From positions 1-54,539 of the forward strand of contig QHTE01000073.1 in assembly GCA_003220685.1 (NCBI GenBank): DNA of 54,539 bases, read 5' to 3'. The position numbers and the translations under genes were made by a program. Below, piece by piece: positions 45,981-54,213 of this stretch (its first letter is position 1; each line of letters starts with the position of its first letter). The notes beneath the pieces are model-generated. The model did no database searches, was not told where the DNA came from, and saw nothing but the letters and a program-made list of their open reading frames with translations. This DNA is from Candidatus Rokuibacteriota bacterium (GTDB taxonomy: Bacteria > Methylomirabilota > Methylomirabilia > Rokubacteriales > CSP1-6).

Positions 45981-46807
45981 TACCGCAGGCCGAGCACCAC
46001 CGCGGCGAGCACGATCAGCGCGATGTAGCCGTTCACGTTGAAGAAGGCGACGTCGAGCCGCGACAGATCGCGCGGGCTCACGAGGGAGTGCTCGTAGGCG
46101 AAGAGCGCCACCACGGCGAGCCAGCCGACCCAGTAGAACGGGCCGAGCGCCAGCTGCCAGCCGAGCCCGGCGAGCGCCAGCGCGGTGAGCGCGTGGTTCA
46201 CGCGCGCGGCGAGCAGCGCCGCCCGGACGCCGAAGCGGGCGGCGAAGGAATGGAGCCCCTGCGCCCGGTCGACCGCCACGTCCTGGCAGGCGTAGATCAG
46301 GTCGAAGCCGCCGATCCAGGTCGTGAGCGCGAACCAGATCACGAAGGCGGGGGCCTCGAACGCGCCCCGCACCGCGATCCAGCCGCCGGCGCCCGCGATG
46401 CCGTCCGTGAAGCCGAGCACCCAGTGCGAGAGCCACGTGAAGCGCTTCATATAGTGGTAGCCCACGAGGAAGACGAGGGCCAGGGGCGCCAGGGCGAAGC
46501 AGAGCGGATTCAGCATCCACGCCGCGACGCACATGAGCACGGCGCCCGTGATCGCCAGCGCGCGCATCTCGCCGACGCCCAGCAGCCCCTGGGGCAGGTG
46601 GCGGCCGGCCGTCCGCGGATTCCTGGCGTCGATGAAGCGATCGATGACCCGGTTGGCCGCCATCGCGCACGTGCGGCCGCCGACCATCGCCGCCGTCACC
46701 CAGCCGACCGTCCACCAGCCGGGCCAGCCGCTGGCGGCCAGCACCATGGCGATGTAGGCGAAGGGCAGGGCGAAGATCGTGTGCTCGAACTTGATCGCCT
46801 CGAGCAC
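45980..46807 (-). CDS. ubiA: UbiA-family prenyltransferase
   Basis: The 275-residue polytopic membrane protein contains the two prenyl-diphosphate-binding Asp motifs: ANRVIDRFIDARNPRTAGR early and YACQDVAVDRAQGLHS late. It begins with VLEAIKFEHTIFALPFAY, the standard 4-hydroxybenzoate polyprenyltransferase start. The GTG at 46807 is chosen; a CTG at 46825 overlapping the UbiD stop is possible. It attaches a polyprenyl chain to a hydroxybenzoate or naphthoate ring in the membrane, upstream of UbiE and with UbiD in one operon. Confidence 0.9.
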   Translation of the reverse strand: MLEAIKFEHTIFALPFAYIAMVLAASGWPGWWTVGWVTAAMVGGRTCAMAANRVIDRFIDARNPRTAGRHLPQGLLGVGEMRALAITGAVLMCVAAWMLNPLCFALAPLALVFLVGYHYMKRFTWLSHWVLGFTDGIAGAGGWIAVRGAFEAPAFVIWFALTTWIGGFDLIYACQDVAVDRAQGLHSFAARFGVRAALLAARVNHALTALALAGLGWQLALGPFYWVGWLAVVALFAYEHSLVSPRDLSRLDVAFFNVNGYIALIVLAAVVLGLR

Positions 46808-46821
46808 GCGCCCGAGCTTCT

Positions 46822-48282
46822 TCAGAGCCCGTACTCCTTCCAGCGCCGCGTGACCCGCTCGCGCATCTCGTCGGTCATCACGATCTCCTCCGGCCAGGGC
46901 TGGGCGATGTCGTCGAGCGCGCTCTTCTCCGTGGCGTCCACGCCGAGCTTGCCGCCGTAGCGGTGGCGCAGCGCCGCGTGATCCAGATCGTCCATCGGCC
47001 CCTCGACGATCATCAGATCGCGCCGCGGGTCGATGTTGCCGGTCGCCCGCCAGGCGACTTCCGAGAGGTCGTGGACGTTCACGCGCTCGCTGACGACCAC
47101 GATGGTCTTGGCCAGCATCATGAGCCCCATGCCCCAGAGCGCGCTCATGACCTTGCGCGCCTGGCCCGGGTAGCGCTTCTTGATCGAGACGATCACGAGG
47201 TTGTGGAAGATGCCCTCGGCCGGCATGTTCATGTCGACGACTTCCGGCAGCATGAGCCGGATGATCGGCAGGAAGAGCCGCTCGGTCGCCTTGCCGAGCC
47301 AGTAGTCTTCCTGCGGCGGCCGCCCGACGATGGTCGTCGGATAGATCGGCCGCGCGCGGCGCGTGACCGCCGTGAGGTGGAACACCGGATAGTCGCGCGC
47401 CAGGGAGTAGTAGCCGGTGTGATCGCCGAACGGCCCCTCGCGCCGCCGCTCCCGCGGGTCGACGTAGCCTTCGAGCACGATCTCGGCCTGTGCCGGCACC
47501 TCGAGGTCGTTCGTCACGCAGCGGACGAGCTCGACACCCCGGCCGCGGAGCCAGCCGGCGAACACCACCTCGTCCACGCCCGGCGGCAGCGGCGCGGACG
47601 CCGCGTAGATCATCGCGGGGTCGCCCCCGAGCGCGATCGCGACGGGCATCCGCTCCGGCGAGGCGGCGTGCTCTTCGGCGACGCGATGATGCTCGGCCCC
47701 GCCCTTGTGGGTCTGCCAGTGCATGCCGAGCGTGCGGTCGTCGAAGACTTGCAATCGGTACATCCCGACGTTGCGCTGACCCGAGCGCGGATCGCGCGTG
47801 AAGACAGCCGGCAGGGTAATGTAGCGGCCGCCGTCGGCGGGCCAGCACTGTAGCGTCGGCAGCCCCGCGAGCGACGGGCGCGCCGTCTCCACCACCTCCT
47901 GGCTGGGTGCTCCGGTGACGCGCCGGGGCCCGGCCTTCACCAGGTCGAAGAGCGTGCTGAGCTTGCCCAGACGCTCGGCGAAGGTGCCGGGCAGCTTCAG
48001 ATCCAGGAGCTTCGCGACTCGCTCGCCGAGCTCGTCGAGGTGGCTCACGCCGAGCGCCACGGCCATGCGGGCCTGCGCCCCGAAGGCGTTCACGAGCACG
48101 GGCATGTCGAAGCCCTCGACGCGCTCGAACAGCAGCGCCACGTTGCGGTCGGGAGGGCCTTTCGAGACGCGGTCGGTGATCTCGGCGATCTCCAGATCGC
48201 GCGAGACGGGCGCTGCTATCCGCTTGAGCCGCCCGTGCTTCTCGAGATGATCGACGAACTCGCGGAGGTCGGTGAAGCTCAC
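46822..48282 (-). CDS. ubiD: UbiD-family decarboxylase
   Basis: The 486-residue protein begins SFTDLREFVDHLEKHGRLKRI at GTG 48282 and has the family phrases NVGMYRLQVFDDRTLGMHWQTHKGGAEHH, EIVLEGYVDP, REGPFGDHTGYYS and NVHDLSEVAWRATGNIDPRRD. UbiD enzymes decarboxylate aromatic acids using prenylated FMN made by UbiX; no UbiX gene is in the window. In this operon it would remove the carboxyl group of a prenylated hydroxybenzoate or naphthoate. Start codon overlaps the small membrane-protein stop (GTGA). Full length for the family. Confidence 0.92.
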   Translation of the reverse strand: MSFTDLREFVDHLEKHGRLKRIAAPVSRDLEIAEITDRVSKGPPDRNVALLFERVEGFDMPVLVNAFGAQARMAVALGVSHLDELGERVAKLLDLKLPGTFAERLGKLSTLFDLVKAGPRRVTGAPSQEVVETARPSLAGLPTLQCWPADGGRYITLPAVFTRDPRSGQRNVGMYRLQVFDDRTLGMHWQTHKGGAEHHRVAEEHAASPERMPVAIALGGDPAMIYAASAPLPPGVDEVVFAGWLRGRGVELVRCVTNDLEVPAQAEIVLEGYVDPRERRREGPFGDHTGYYSLARDYPVFHLTAVTRRARPIYPTTIVGRPPQEDYWLGKATERLFLPIIRLMLPEVVDMNMPAEGIFHNLVIVSIKKRYPGQARKVMSALWGMGLMMLAKTIVVVSERVNVHDLSEVAWRATGNIDPRRDLMIVEGPMDDLDHAALRHRYGGKLGVDATEKSALDDIAQPWPEEIVMTDEMRERVTRRWKEYGL

Positions 48283-48482
48283 TCGTGATTGAAGACGGAG
48301 ACGAGCCAGCCGGCGAACACGGGAAAGACGAGGCTCGGCACCATCGGCCAGCCCGGTGTGACCACACCGGCCAGGGGCGCCAAGAGGAGCCCGACTTGCA
48401 TCAGGCCTGCCAAGCGAAGAGCGCCACCATCCACCGCGACGCCGGCGAGCACGAGGGTCGACGTGTCCAGCGGTGACCGCAT
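48279..48482 (-). CDS. Small membrane protein coupled to ubiD
   Basis: The 67-residue frame from ATG 48482 encodes two hydrophobic helices (TLVLAGVAVDGGALRLAGLMQVGLLLAPLAGVV and PMVPSLVFPVFAGWLVSVF) and a short C-terminus. Its TGA is inside the ubiD GTG (GTGA), so it is cotranslated with UbiD and heads the quinone operon. A -10-like AATAAT lies six bases before its ATG, pointing to leaderless expression. I do not recognise it; a membrane chaperone or anchor for the quinone enzymes is one guess. Confidence 0.55.
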   Translation of the reverse strand: MRSPLDTSTLVLAGVAVDGGALRLAGLMQVGLLLAPLAGVVTPGWPMVPSLVFPVFAGWLVSVFNHE

Positions 48483-48492
48483 CGCGTCATTA

Positions 48493-48522
48493 TTGCATAG
48501 GGCCCGGGGGTCCGTTCATACT
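48493..48522 (+). promoter_or_regulatory. Promoter of the hybrid kinase, apparently leaderless
   Basis: TTGCAT (48493-48498), 18 bases, CATACT (48517-48522), then six bases to ATG 48529. The GGAGG at 48524-48528 abuts the ATG and is too close to act as a Shine-Dalgarno. The -35 is weak. Confidence 0.35.
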
Positions 48523-48528
48523 CGGAGG

Positions 48529-51500
48529 ATGGCGCGCGGCCCGAAGAATCATGAGGGCGTGAGGGGCCTCCTCGACAACCTCAACGACGCGCTCGTCATC
48601 CTCGATCCCGCCCTGGAAGTCGTCGAGTGGAATCCGGCCATGGAGCGCCTGACCGGCGTGCGCTCCACCGACGCGATCGGCCGCAGCGCCGCCGCAATCC
48701 TGCCGCTGTTTCGCGATACGACCCTGGTCCCGCTGATCCGCCGCGCCCTCGCCGGCGAGACGCCCAATGCGGTCGAGCTGCCGCACACCGCCGGCGACGA
48801 CCGGGTCGTGTGGCTCAAGGCCCGCTGCGTGCCGTGGCGCGACGACGAGGGCACCGTCACCGGCACCGTCGTGTTCTTCGACGACGTCAGCGACCAGCAG
48901 CGGCACGCGCTGCTACTCCTGGCGATGGAGGCCATCGGCCAGTCGCTCACCTCGTCGCTCGATCTCAACGAGGTGCTCGACACGATCGTGAACAAGGCGC
49001 TCGAGGTGATGGGCGCCGAATCGGCGATGGTCGTGTTGGGCGACGCGACCGCGCCCGAGTTCCGCGTGATGCGCGCCGCGGGTCGGCTGAGCGCGCAGTA
49101 CGCGCCCGTCGGGACCATCCCGGTCGGCGGCGGCCCGGTCAGCGTGGCCGTGCGCGAGGGGCGTACCGTGACCACGCGCAACGTTCTGACCGACACGCGG
49201 CTCTGGTTCGCCCCCACGCGCCGCAGCGACATCGAGCGCGAGGGCTTCAAGGCCACCGCGGCGGCGCCGCTGGCGGTGAAGGACCGGATCCTCGGCGCGC
49301 TGGTCGTGCACTACTGGACCGAGCGCACCTTCGGCAGCGACGAGACGGCCGCGCTCGAGTTCCTCGCCAAGCAGGCCGCGATCGCGATCCGCAACGCCTC
49401 GATCTACGAGGCCGAGCACGCCGAGGCCACGCGGATTCGCGCGCTGACCAGCGTGAACCGCCGTATCTCGAGCGCGCTCGAGCTGGATCAACTCTTGAGA
49501 ACCATCTCGGACGCGGCCGCCGAGCTCACCGGCGCCCGCCTGGTGACCTTCTGGCTGGCCGACGAGCAGCGGCGCACCCTGTCGTTCACCAGCAGCACCA
49601 TGCCCGAGATGATGGAGTCGTACTCGCCGACGATCATGACCTACGACCAGGGCGGGGCCGGCTGGGTCGCCCGCCACCGCGAGCCGCTGGTCATCGACGA
49701 CATGCTCGGCGACGAGCGACTGGTGAATCGCGCCTGGACCGAGCGCTGGGGCATCCGCAGCTTCGCGGGCTACCCGGTCCTCGCCGGCGACGAGCTGCTC
49801 GCGGTCATGTCGCTCGGCCACACCGAGCCGCTGCGCTTCGGCAAGGACAAGTTTGACCTCATCGATCTCTTCCTGGCCCAGGCGGCCATCGCGATCCAGA
49901 ACGCGCGGTTCTTCCGCGAGGCCAAGCGGCGCCGCGACGTGGCGGAGGTGCTGGCGCGCCTGGCCCGCGAGCTCACCTCGACCCTCGAGGTGGAGCCGAT
50001 CGCCAAGCTCCTGGCGCGCGGCGCCGCCGAGCTGGTCAACGCGCGCGCCGCCGGCGTCTTCATGGTCGAGCCTGAGGACGGCTCGCTGCGCGCAACGGCC
50101 ACCTACGGTGCCGATGCGGACGTCATGCGCGAGCTCATCTTCAAGGCGGGCGAGGGCGCCGTTGGCCGCGCCGTCGCCGATCGGCGGATCGTCACCTCGT
50201 CCGACATCCTGTCCGATCCGGCGATCCACCTCGCGGCATGGGTTCGCGAGCGCATCCGGTCGAGCGGCTATCGCGTGGTGGTGGCCGTGCCGCTCCTGAC
50301 TCACGACCGTGTCATCGGCGCCCTCGGGCTGGGCGCCGAGCCGGGCAGCACGTACTCGCGCGAGGAGCTGCAAACACTCGAGGCGCTCGCCGACCAGGCC
50401 GCGCTCGCCTTCGAGAACGCGCGCCTGTACGCCAGCGCGCGCGACAGCCTGGTGCGGCTGGGCGAGAAGCAGGTGCAGCTCGTGCAGGCGGCGAAGATGT
50501 CGGCGCTCGGCCAGCTCGTCTCCGGCGTCGCCCACGAGCTGAACAACCCGCTCAGCGTCATCGTCGGCTACGGCCAGCTCCTGCTCGCCCGCGAGGTGCC
50601 CGCCGTGGTGCTGCGGCCGATCGAGCTGATGGTGAGCCAGGCCGACCGCATGGCGAAGATCGTCAGGAACCTCTTGCTCTTCGCCCGCCAGCGCCCGGCC
50701 GAGCGCACGACCGTCAACATGAACGAAGTGCTGGAGCAGACCCTGGCGCTCCGGATCAACCAGCTCACGGTCTCGGGCATCGCCGTCGAGAAGAAGTTCG
50801 CCCGCGGGCTGCCGCCGGTCATGGCCGACCCGCATCAGCTCGAGCAGGTCTTCCTGAATCTATTATTGAACGCCGAGCAGGCGATGCTCGAGGGCAAGAC
50901 CGGCGGGCGCATCGTCCTGAACACGACCGTGAGCCGCGACGGGCGCATGGTGCACGCCGAGGTGATCGATGACGGTCCCGGCATTCCGCAAGCCGCGCTA
51001 CCCCACGTCTTCGAGCCCTTCTTCAGCACCAAGCCCGTCGGCAGCGGCACCGGCCTCGGGCTGTCGGTCTCGTACGGCATCGTCGAGGAGCACGGTGGCC
51101 ACCTGGTCGTCGAGAGCCGGCCGGGCCGTACGATCTTCCGGCTCGAGCTGCCGGTGGCGCAGACAGCGGCCGCCCACCGCGCGGTGCCGGCGGGCTCGCC
51201 CATGATCGTCACGGGCGAAGGCCGCATCGCGCTCGTGGTCGAAGACGAGGCGAGCGTGCTCGATCTGATCGTGACGATCCTGAGCCAGACCGGCTGGCGC
51301 GTGGACGTCGCCACCGGCGGCCGCGAAGGGCTCGAGCGGGTGCGCCAGCAGCGCTACCACCTGATCGTGTCCGACATCCGGATGCCGGACGGCGACGGCG
51401 AGTCGTTTTATCGCGCCGCCACCCAGGACGATCCGGCGCTGGGCCAGCGCTTCATCTTCATCACAGGCGACACCGCCAACCGCGAGGCGTTTTCGTTCTT

Positions 51501-51582
51501 GAAGGACGCGGGCGTGATGATCCTCGAGAAGCCGTTTCAGCCCACGTACTTCCTCGACGCCGTGCGGCGCGTCACGTCCTGA
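48529..51582 (+). CDS. PAS-GAF-GAF-GAF hybrid sensor histidine kinase with C-terminal receiver
   Basis: The 1017-residue cytoplasmic protein (no membrane segment) has a PAS domain (about 10-125), three GAF domains (about 140-290, 300-465, 470-640), a dimerisation/phosphoacceptor domain with His in VSGVAHELNNPLSVI, and an ATPase domain with N-box FLNLLLNAEQAML, G1 DDGPGIP and G2 GSGTGLGLSVSYGIV. A receiver follows, with ALVVEDEASVL and the phospho-Asp in LIVSDIRMPDG. The GAF set could bind small ligands, haem or bilins. The local receiver suggests a phosphorelay to a separate HPt or regulator, none of which is in the window. Confidence 0.92.
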   Translation: MARGPKNHEGVRGLLDNLNDALVILDPALEVVEWNPAMERLTGVRSTDAIGRSAAAILPLFRDTTLVPLIRRALAGETPNAVELPHTAGDDRVVWLKARCVPWRDDEGTVTGTVVFFDDVSDQQRHALLLLAMEAIGQSLTSSLDLNEVLDTIVNKALEVMGAESAMVVLGDATAPEFRVMRAAGRLSAQYAPVGTIPVGGGPVSVAVREGRTVTTRNVLTDTRLWFAPTRRSDIEREGFKATAAAPLAVKDRILGALVVHYWTERTFGSDETAALEFLAKQAAIAIRNASIYEAEHAEATRIRALTSVNRRISSALELDQLLRTISDAAAELTGARLVTFWLADEQRRTLSFTSSTMPEMMESYSPTIMTYDQGGAGWVARHREPLVIDDMLGDERLVNRAWTERWGIRSFAGYPVLAGDELLAVMSLGHTEPLRFGKDKFDLIDLFLAQAAIAIQNARFFREAKRRRDVAEVLARLARELTSTLEVEPIAKLLARGAAELVNARAAGVFMVEPEDGSLRATATYGADADVMRELIFKAGEGAVGRAVADRRIVTSSDILSDPAIHLAAWVRERIRSSGYRVVVAVPLLTHDRVIGALGLGAEPGSTYSREELQTLEALADQAALAFENARLYASARDSLVRLGEKQVQLVQAAKMSALGQLVSGVAHELNNPLSVIVGYGQLLLAREVPAVVLRPIELMVSQADRMAKIVRNLLLFARQRPAERTTVNMNEVLEQTLALRINQLTVSGIAVEKKFARGLPPVMADPHQLEQVFLNLLLNAEQAMLEGKTGGRIVLNTTVSRDGRMVHAEVIDDGPGIPQAALPHVFEPFFSTKPVGSGTGLGLSVSYGIVEEHGGHLVVESRPGRTIFRLELPVAQTAAAHRAVPAGSPMIVTGEGRIALVVEDEASVLDLIVTILSQTGWRVDVATGGREGLERVRQQRYHLIVSDIRMPDGDGESFYRAATQDDPALGQRFIFITGDTANREAFSFLKDAGVMILEKPFQPTYFLDAVRRVTS

Positions 51583-51595
51583 CCTCACGTCCTGA

Positions 51596-51624
51596 TTGAC
51601 ACGGTCTCGGCAGGCTAGTAGAAG
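51596..51624 (+). promoter_or_regulatory. Promoter of the HU-like gene
   Basis: Perfect TTGACA (51596-51601), 17 bases, then TAGAAG (51619-51624). Unlike the leaderless set, the -10 is 19 bases before ATG 51644, so a short leader is expected. Confidence 0.55.
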
Positions 51625-51643
51625 AGGCTGGGCTGGGCTCGTG

Positions 51644-51916
51644 ATGACGAAGGCCGAGATCGTCGCAATCATGGCGAAGAGTGCGGGAGGCTCGAAGACC
51701 TCGGCCGAGCGCGCCATGAACGCCTTCGTCGGGGGCATCGTCGAATCGCTCCGACGCGGCCGCCGCGTGACGATCTCCGGCTTCGGCACGTTCGTGGTCG
51801 CGCGCCGCGCCGCCCGCAACGGCCGCAACCCGCGCACCGGCAAGGAGATTCAGATTCCGACCGCCAAGGTGCCGCGCTTCCGCCCGAGCCGCACGCTCAA
51901 GTCCGCGATTCGCTGA
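51644..51916 (+). CDS. HU/IHF-family DNA-binding protein
   Basis: The 90-residue protein starts at ATG 51644 (MTKAEIVAIMAK), with the helical dimerisation half, then GRRVTISGFGTFVVARRAARNGRNPRTGKEIQIPTAKVPRFRPSRTLKSAIR, the beta-arm region with the conserved RNPRTG tip and the proline that intercalates into DNA. It bends DNA and helps compact the nucleoid. A longer frame from TTG 51596 is really the promoter: its TTGACA is the -35 box. Confidence 0.93.
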   Translation: MTKAEIVAIMAKSAGGSKTSAERAMNAFVGGIVESLRRGRRVTISGFGTFVVARRAARNGRNPRTGKEIQIPTAKVPRFRPSRTLKSAIR

Positions 51917-51999
51917 GTTCGGTATGGTGGCGTTCCTCCGGCGTTCCGCCGCGCGGGACGGTCGTTCGTTGGTAGGTATGGTAAGGTTGGGTGCGTTGG

Positions 52000-52073
52000 T
52001 GGGGGATCGTCTAGTGGTAGGACGCGTGGCTCTGGACCACGTAGCGGGGGTTCGAATCCTCCTCCCCCAGCCA
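52000..52073 (+). tRNA. tRNA-Gln (anticodon CTG)
   Basis: A 74-base cloverleaf: acceptor TGGGGGA (52000-52006) pairs with TCCCCCA (52063-52069), and the anticodon stem CGTGG/CCACG encloses loop CTCTGGA with anticodon CTG. The T arm contains GTTCGAATC. The 3' CCA is encoded in the DNA (52071-52073). Confidence 0.93.
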
Positions 52074-52115
52074 ACAAAATTTCGTGTAAGGTTCTGTCGC
52101 TCGTTGCGTTCGGCC

Positions 52116-52191
52116 GGCCCCATCGTCTAGAGGCCCAGGACACGGCCCTCTCAAGGCTGAAACACGGGTTCGAATCCCGTTGGGGCCACCA
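52116..52191 (+). tRNA. tRNA-Glu (anticodon CTC)
   Basis: A 76-base cloverleaf: acceptor GGCCCCA (52116-52122) pairs with TGGGGCC (52181-52187), anticodon loop CTCTCAA gives CTC, the T loop is GTTCGAATC, and the 3' CCA (52189-52191) is encoded. Its 3' end is the likely insertion site of the integrative element that follows. Confidence 0.93.
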
Positions 52192-52204
52192 CTCGAACGA
52201 TCAA

Positions 52205-52271
52205 GGGTTTCTACGGCTTCGAGCGCACTTGAGCATCGAGAACCCCAACCCCAGAACGCCGTAGAAAACCC
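52205..52271. repeat. Inverted repeat near the tRNA-Glu attachment site
   Basis: GGGTTTCTACGGC (52205-52217) and GCCGTAGAAAACCC (52258-52271) are inverted copies that differ by one T. They flank 40 bases directly inside the element and could be arm-type binding sites for the adjacent integrase. Confidence 0.55.
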
Positions 52272-52353
52272 CACAATCACCCACCGAAATGGCAGCGGAA
52301 TGGCAGCAGGTTTCGGGAAGCGTCCAGCGATCGAGACTGCGATGTGAGGACGA

Positions 52354-53508
52354 TCATGGCGCGGGCTTGATGTGGCCGCTGTTGATGTTGATCGCGAAGT
52401 GAGTACATTCAGTCTCCGGTCGTCCCGAGACTCCAACCTTTAGTCCCTTCCGAGGTCGCGTCGAGTGAGGAGTCGCTGCCTTTGCTCGGCCCTGCCACTC
52501 CGCGCTGCCGCTGGTGGCCTCAGCGGCCGCCCGGAGAGTCTGATCCGTCACTGCGGCGTACCGGCGCATCATCTTTGCCGTCTTCCACCCACCAAGCTTC
52601 ATCACGATCTCACCGGAGAAGCCGGCGTTCAGCGCCATCGTGGCGCCGTGATGACGGAGATCGTGGAAATGGAAATCTCGGAGGCCGCTGGACCGACTGG
52701 CTTTCCTGAAGACCCGACTCACGTGGACCCGGCTATACGGTGTTCCGTCCGGATTCGGGAACACCCAGTCGCTCTCCTGGCTCTCGAGTTGTTTTCGGAG
52801 GATCTTTTGCGCCTCGGCATTGAGGATCACCGAGCGGGCGCCGCCTTTCGCACGGGGCAGCAGGACGACTCCCTGCTCCAGGTGAACACATTCCCGGCGT
52901 AGCAGGCGAATCTCGCCCTGCCGCATCAACGTGAGCGCGGCGAGTTTGGACATCTCCTTGAAGGGCGATCGCATCGGTTCGATGACGAGAATCTCTTCAT
53001 CAGGCCGGAGCCACCGCACCCGCGTCTCGTCCTCGGGGAAGAATGCGCCGCTGGGAAAGTGATAGTCTGGCCGCGCCTTCTTCAGGGCCGCGCGCAGCGT
53101 GCGAAAGTCGCGATTAACTGTGCTGGGCTTTGCCCCATCCCGTTCCCGCGCCTCCCGGAAGGCGAAAATGTCCTTGTCGCTAATTCTCCCCACCGGAACC
53201 TCAAGGAGGTCAGGGGTAAGCAGTTCCATTGCCCTCGCCGTCTCGATTGCCCGACCAACGGTGTCGGGCCCCTTGCCGCGGGCCTGGAGGTCGCCAACGT
53301 AGAACTCGAAGAGATCCTTCATCGTTGCTGGGCGGATTGCCCGAAACTCTGCCTCTCCCGCCCTCGACTTCAACTCTTGAACGAGCGATGCCTCGGCCTC
53401 GCGCGCTTCCTCCTTGCTGTTGCGGAACGCTGCCTTCCGGAGCCCGCGATATGCGACGCGGGCCTGCCACACCCATCTACCGTGATTTTTGATGCGACGT
53501 ACCGACAT
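52354..53508 (-). CDS. Tyrosine recombinase / phage-type integrase
   Basis: The 384-residue protein has an N-terminal AP2-like or SAM-like arm-binding part (VRRIKNHGRWVWQARVAYRG), a core-binding helical domain, and the catalytic domain with Arg in LTLMRQGEIRLL, HFHDLRHHGATM (His-x-x-Arg) and the nucleophile Tyr in AKMMRRYAAVT. ATG 53508 has AGGAGG at five bases; a GTG at 53511 is the alternative. The last 50 residues after the catalytic tyrosine are extra. It lies next to tRNA-Glu and should catalyse site-specific integration and excision there. Confidence 0.92.
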   Translation of the reverse strand: MSVRRIKNHGRWVWQARVAYRGLRKAAFRNSKEEAREAEASLVQELKSRAGEAEFRAIRPATMKDLFEFYVGDLQARGKGPDTVGRAIETARAMELLTPDLLEVPVGRISDKDIFAFREARERDGAKPSTVNRDFRTLRAALKKARPDYHFPSGAFFPEDETRVRWLRPDEEILVIEPMRSPFKEMSKLAALTLMRQGEIRLLRRECVHLEQGVVLLPRAKGGARSVILNAEAQKILRKQLESQESDWVFPNPDGTPYSRVHVSRVFRKASRSSGLRDFHFHDLRHHGATMALNAGFSGEIVMKLGGWKTAKMMRRYAAVTDQTLRAAAEATSGSAEWQGRAKAATPHSTRPRKGLKVGVSGRPETECTHFAININSGHIKPAP

Positions 53509-53518
53509 CACAGCCTCC

Positions 53519-53535
53519 TTTCGATCGGGTCGAAA
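53519..53535. promoter_or_regulatory. Operator-like palindrome overlapping the integrase ribosome-binding site
   Basis: TTTCGATCGGGTCGAAA has six-base perfect arms and a five-base centre, and its left end overlaps the AGGAGG of the integrase gene. A repressor bound here would block integrase expression. Confidence 0.5.
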
Positions 53536-53565
53536 TATCCGTAATCAGGGCTGGCTGTACCGCCT

Positions 53566-53583
53566 CTTGAGAACATACTCAAG
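53566..53583. promoter_or_regulatory. Inverted repeat CTTGAG-N6-CTCAAG
   Basis: Perfect six-base arms (53566-53571 and 53578-53583) around AACATA, in the 290-base gap between the integrase and HTH genes. It may be an operator or part of the recombination region. Nothing else recognisable was seen in that gap. Confidence 0.4.
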
Positions 53584-53802
53584 CCACGAGCCACGTCGTT
53601 GCCGAGGCACGAGCCGATCCGTGACCGCTCGATATCTAAACAGGCTGCTCCCGGGAGTGCGGATTGAGACCGAGGGCTCTGCACGCCTCCAGTGTCATCA
53701 GATCCGGCGCGTGGTCAATGTCTCAGATCGGAGACCTGCAACATTCACGTGAGAACACCCGCCCCCGGGGCCTCACTGGTCACTCGCCGCCTAACCTGAT
53801 CG

Positions 53803-54213
53803 TCATTGTCTTCGGCGCCTCGAGAGCTCAGATACGTCACCGGAGACTTCATCACCCCGCCAGCGAATCAGTTTGCCCCGCTGGACTGCGGGACGGATCT
53901 CGCCCCTGGCTTTGCGGCGGAGCAAGCTCTTCGGGCTGAGATTCAGGCGCGCCGCCATCTGAGAGGTCGTCAGCAACTCTCCACGGCGGCCGGGCGTTAC
54001 ATGGGCGAGTACGCGGGCGAGCGTGTCAAGCGTCGCTAGGTAGGAGACCCAGGCCGCCTCCTCTCCCTTGCAAACCAACTCCTCCAACTGGCCAGCCCGG
54101 GCGAGCAGCAATCTGACCGACCGCTCAAGACGACCTATTGCTTCTACTCCGGATTGCGCGTGGTGGGTGCCTCCTGAACCGTCAGCGACGCCATTGAGAC
54201 TCGTCACCGCCAT
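53803..54213 (-). CDS. Excisionase-like HTH protein
   Basis: With ATG 54213 as start the protein is 136 residues. The N-terminal half is helical (GRLERSVRLLLARAGQLEELVCKGEEAAWVSYLATLDTLARVLAHV). The C-terminal half is a winged-helix/HTH_17-like domain: LLTTSQMAARLNLSPKSLLRRKARGEIRPAVQRGKLIRWRGDEV. This is the usual excisionase or DNA-binding domain that guides integrase direction. The longer open frame upstream to 54420 lacks domain sequence. Its place, next to the integrase and on the same strand, fits a recombination directionality factor. Confidence 0.7.
   Translation of the reverse strand: MAVTSLNGVADGSGGTHHAQSGVEAIGRLERSVRLLLARAGQLEELVCKGEEAAWVSYLATLDTLARVLAHVTPGRRGELLTTSQMAARLNLSPKSLLRRKARGEIRPAVQRGKLIRWRGDEVSGDVSELSRRRRQ

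Noticed and set aside
51596..51643. Extended HU start from TTG 51596
   Set aside because: TTGACA is a promoter -35 element and the added residues are not HU-like.
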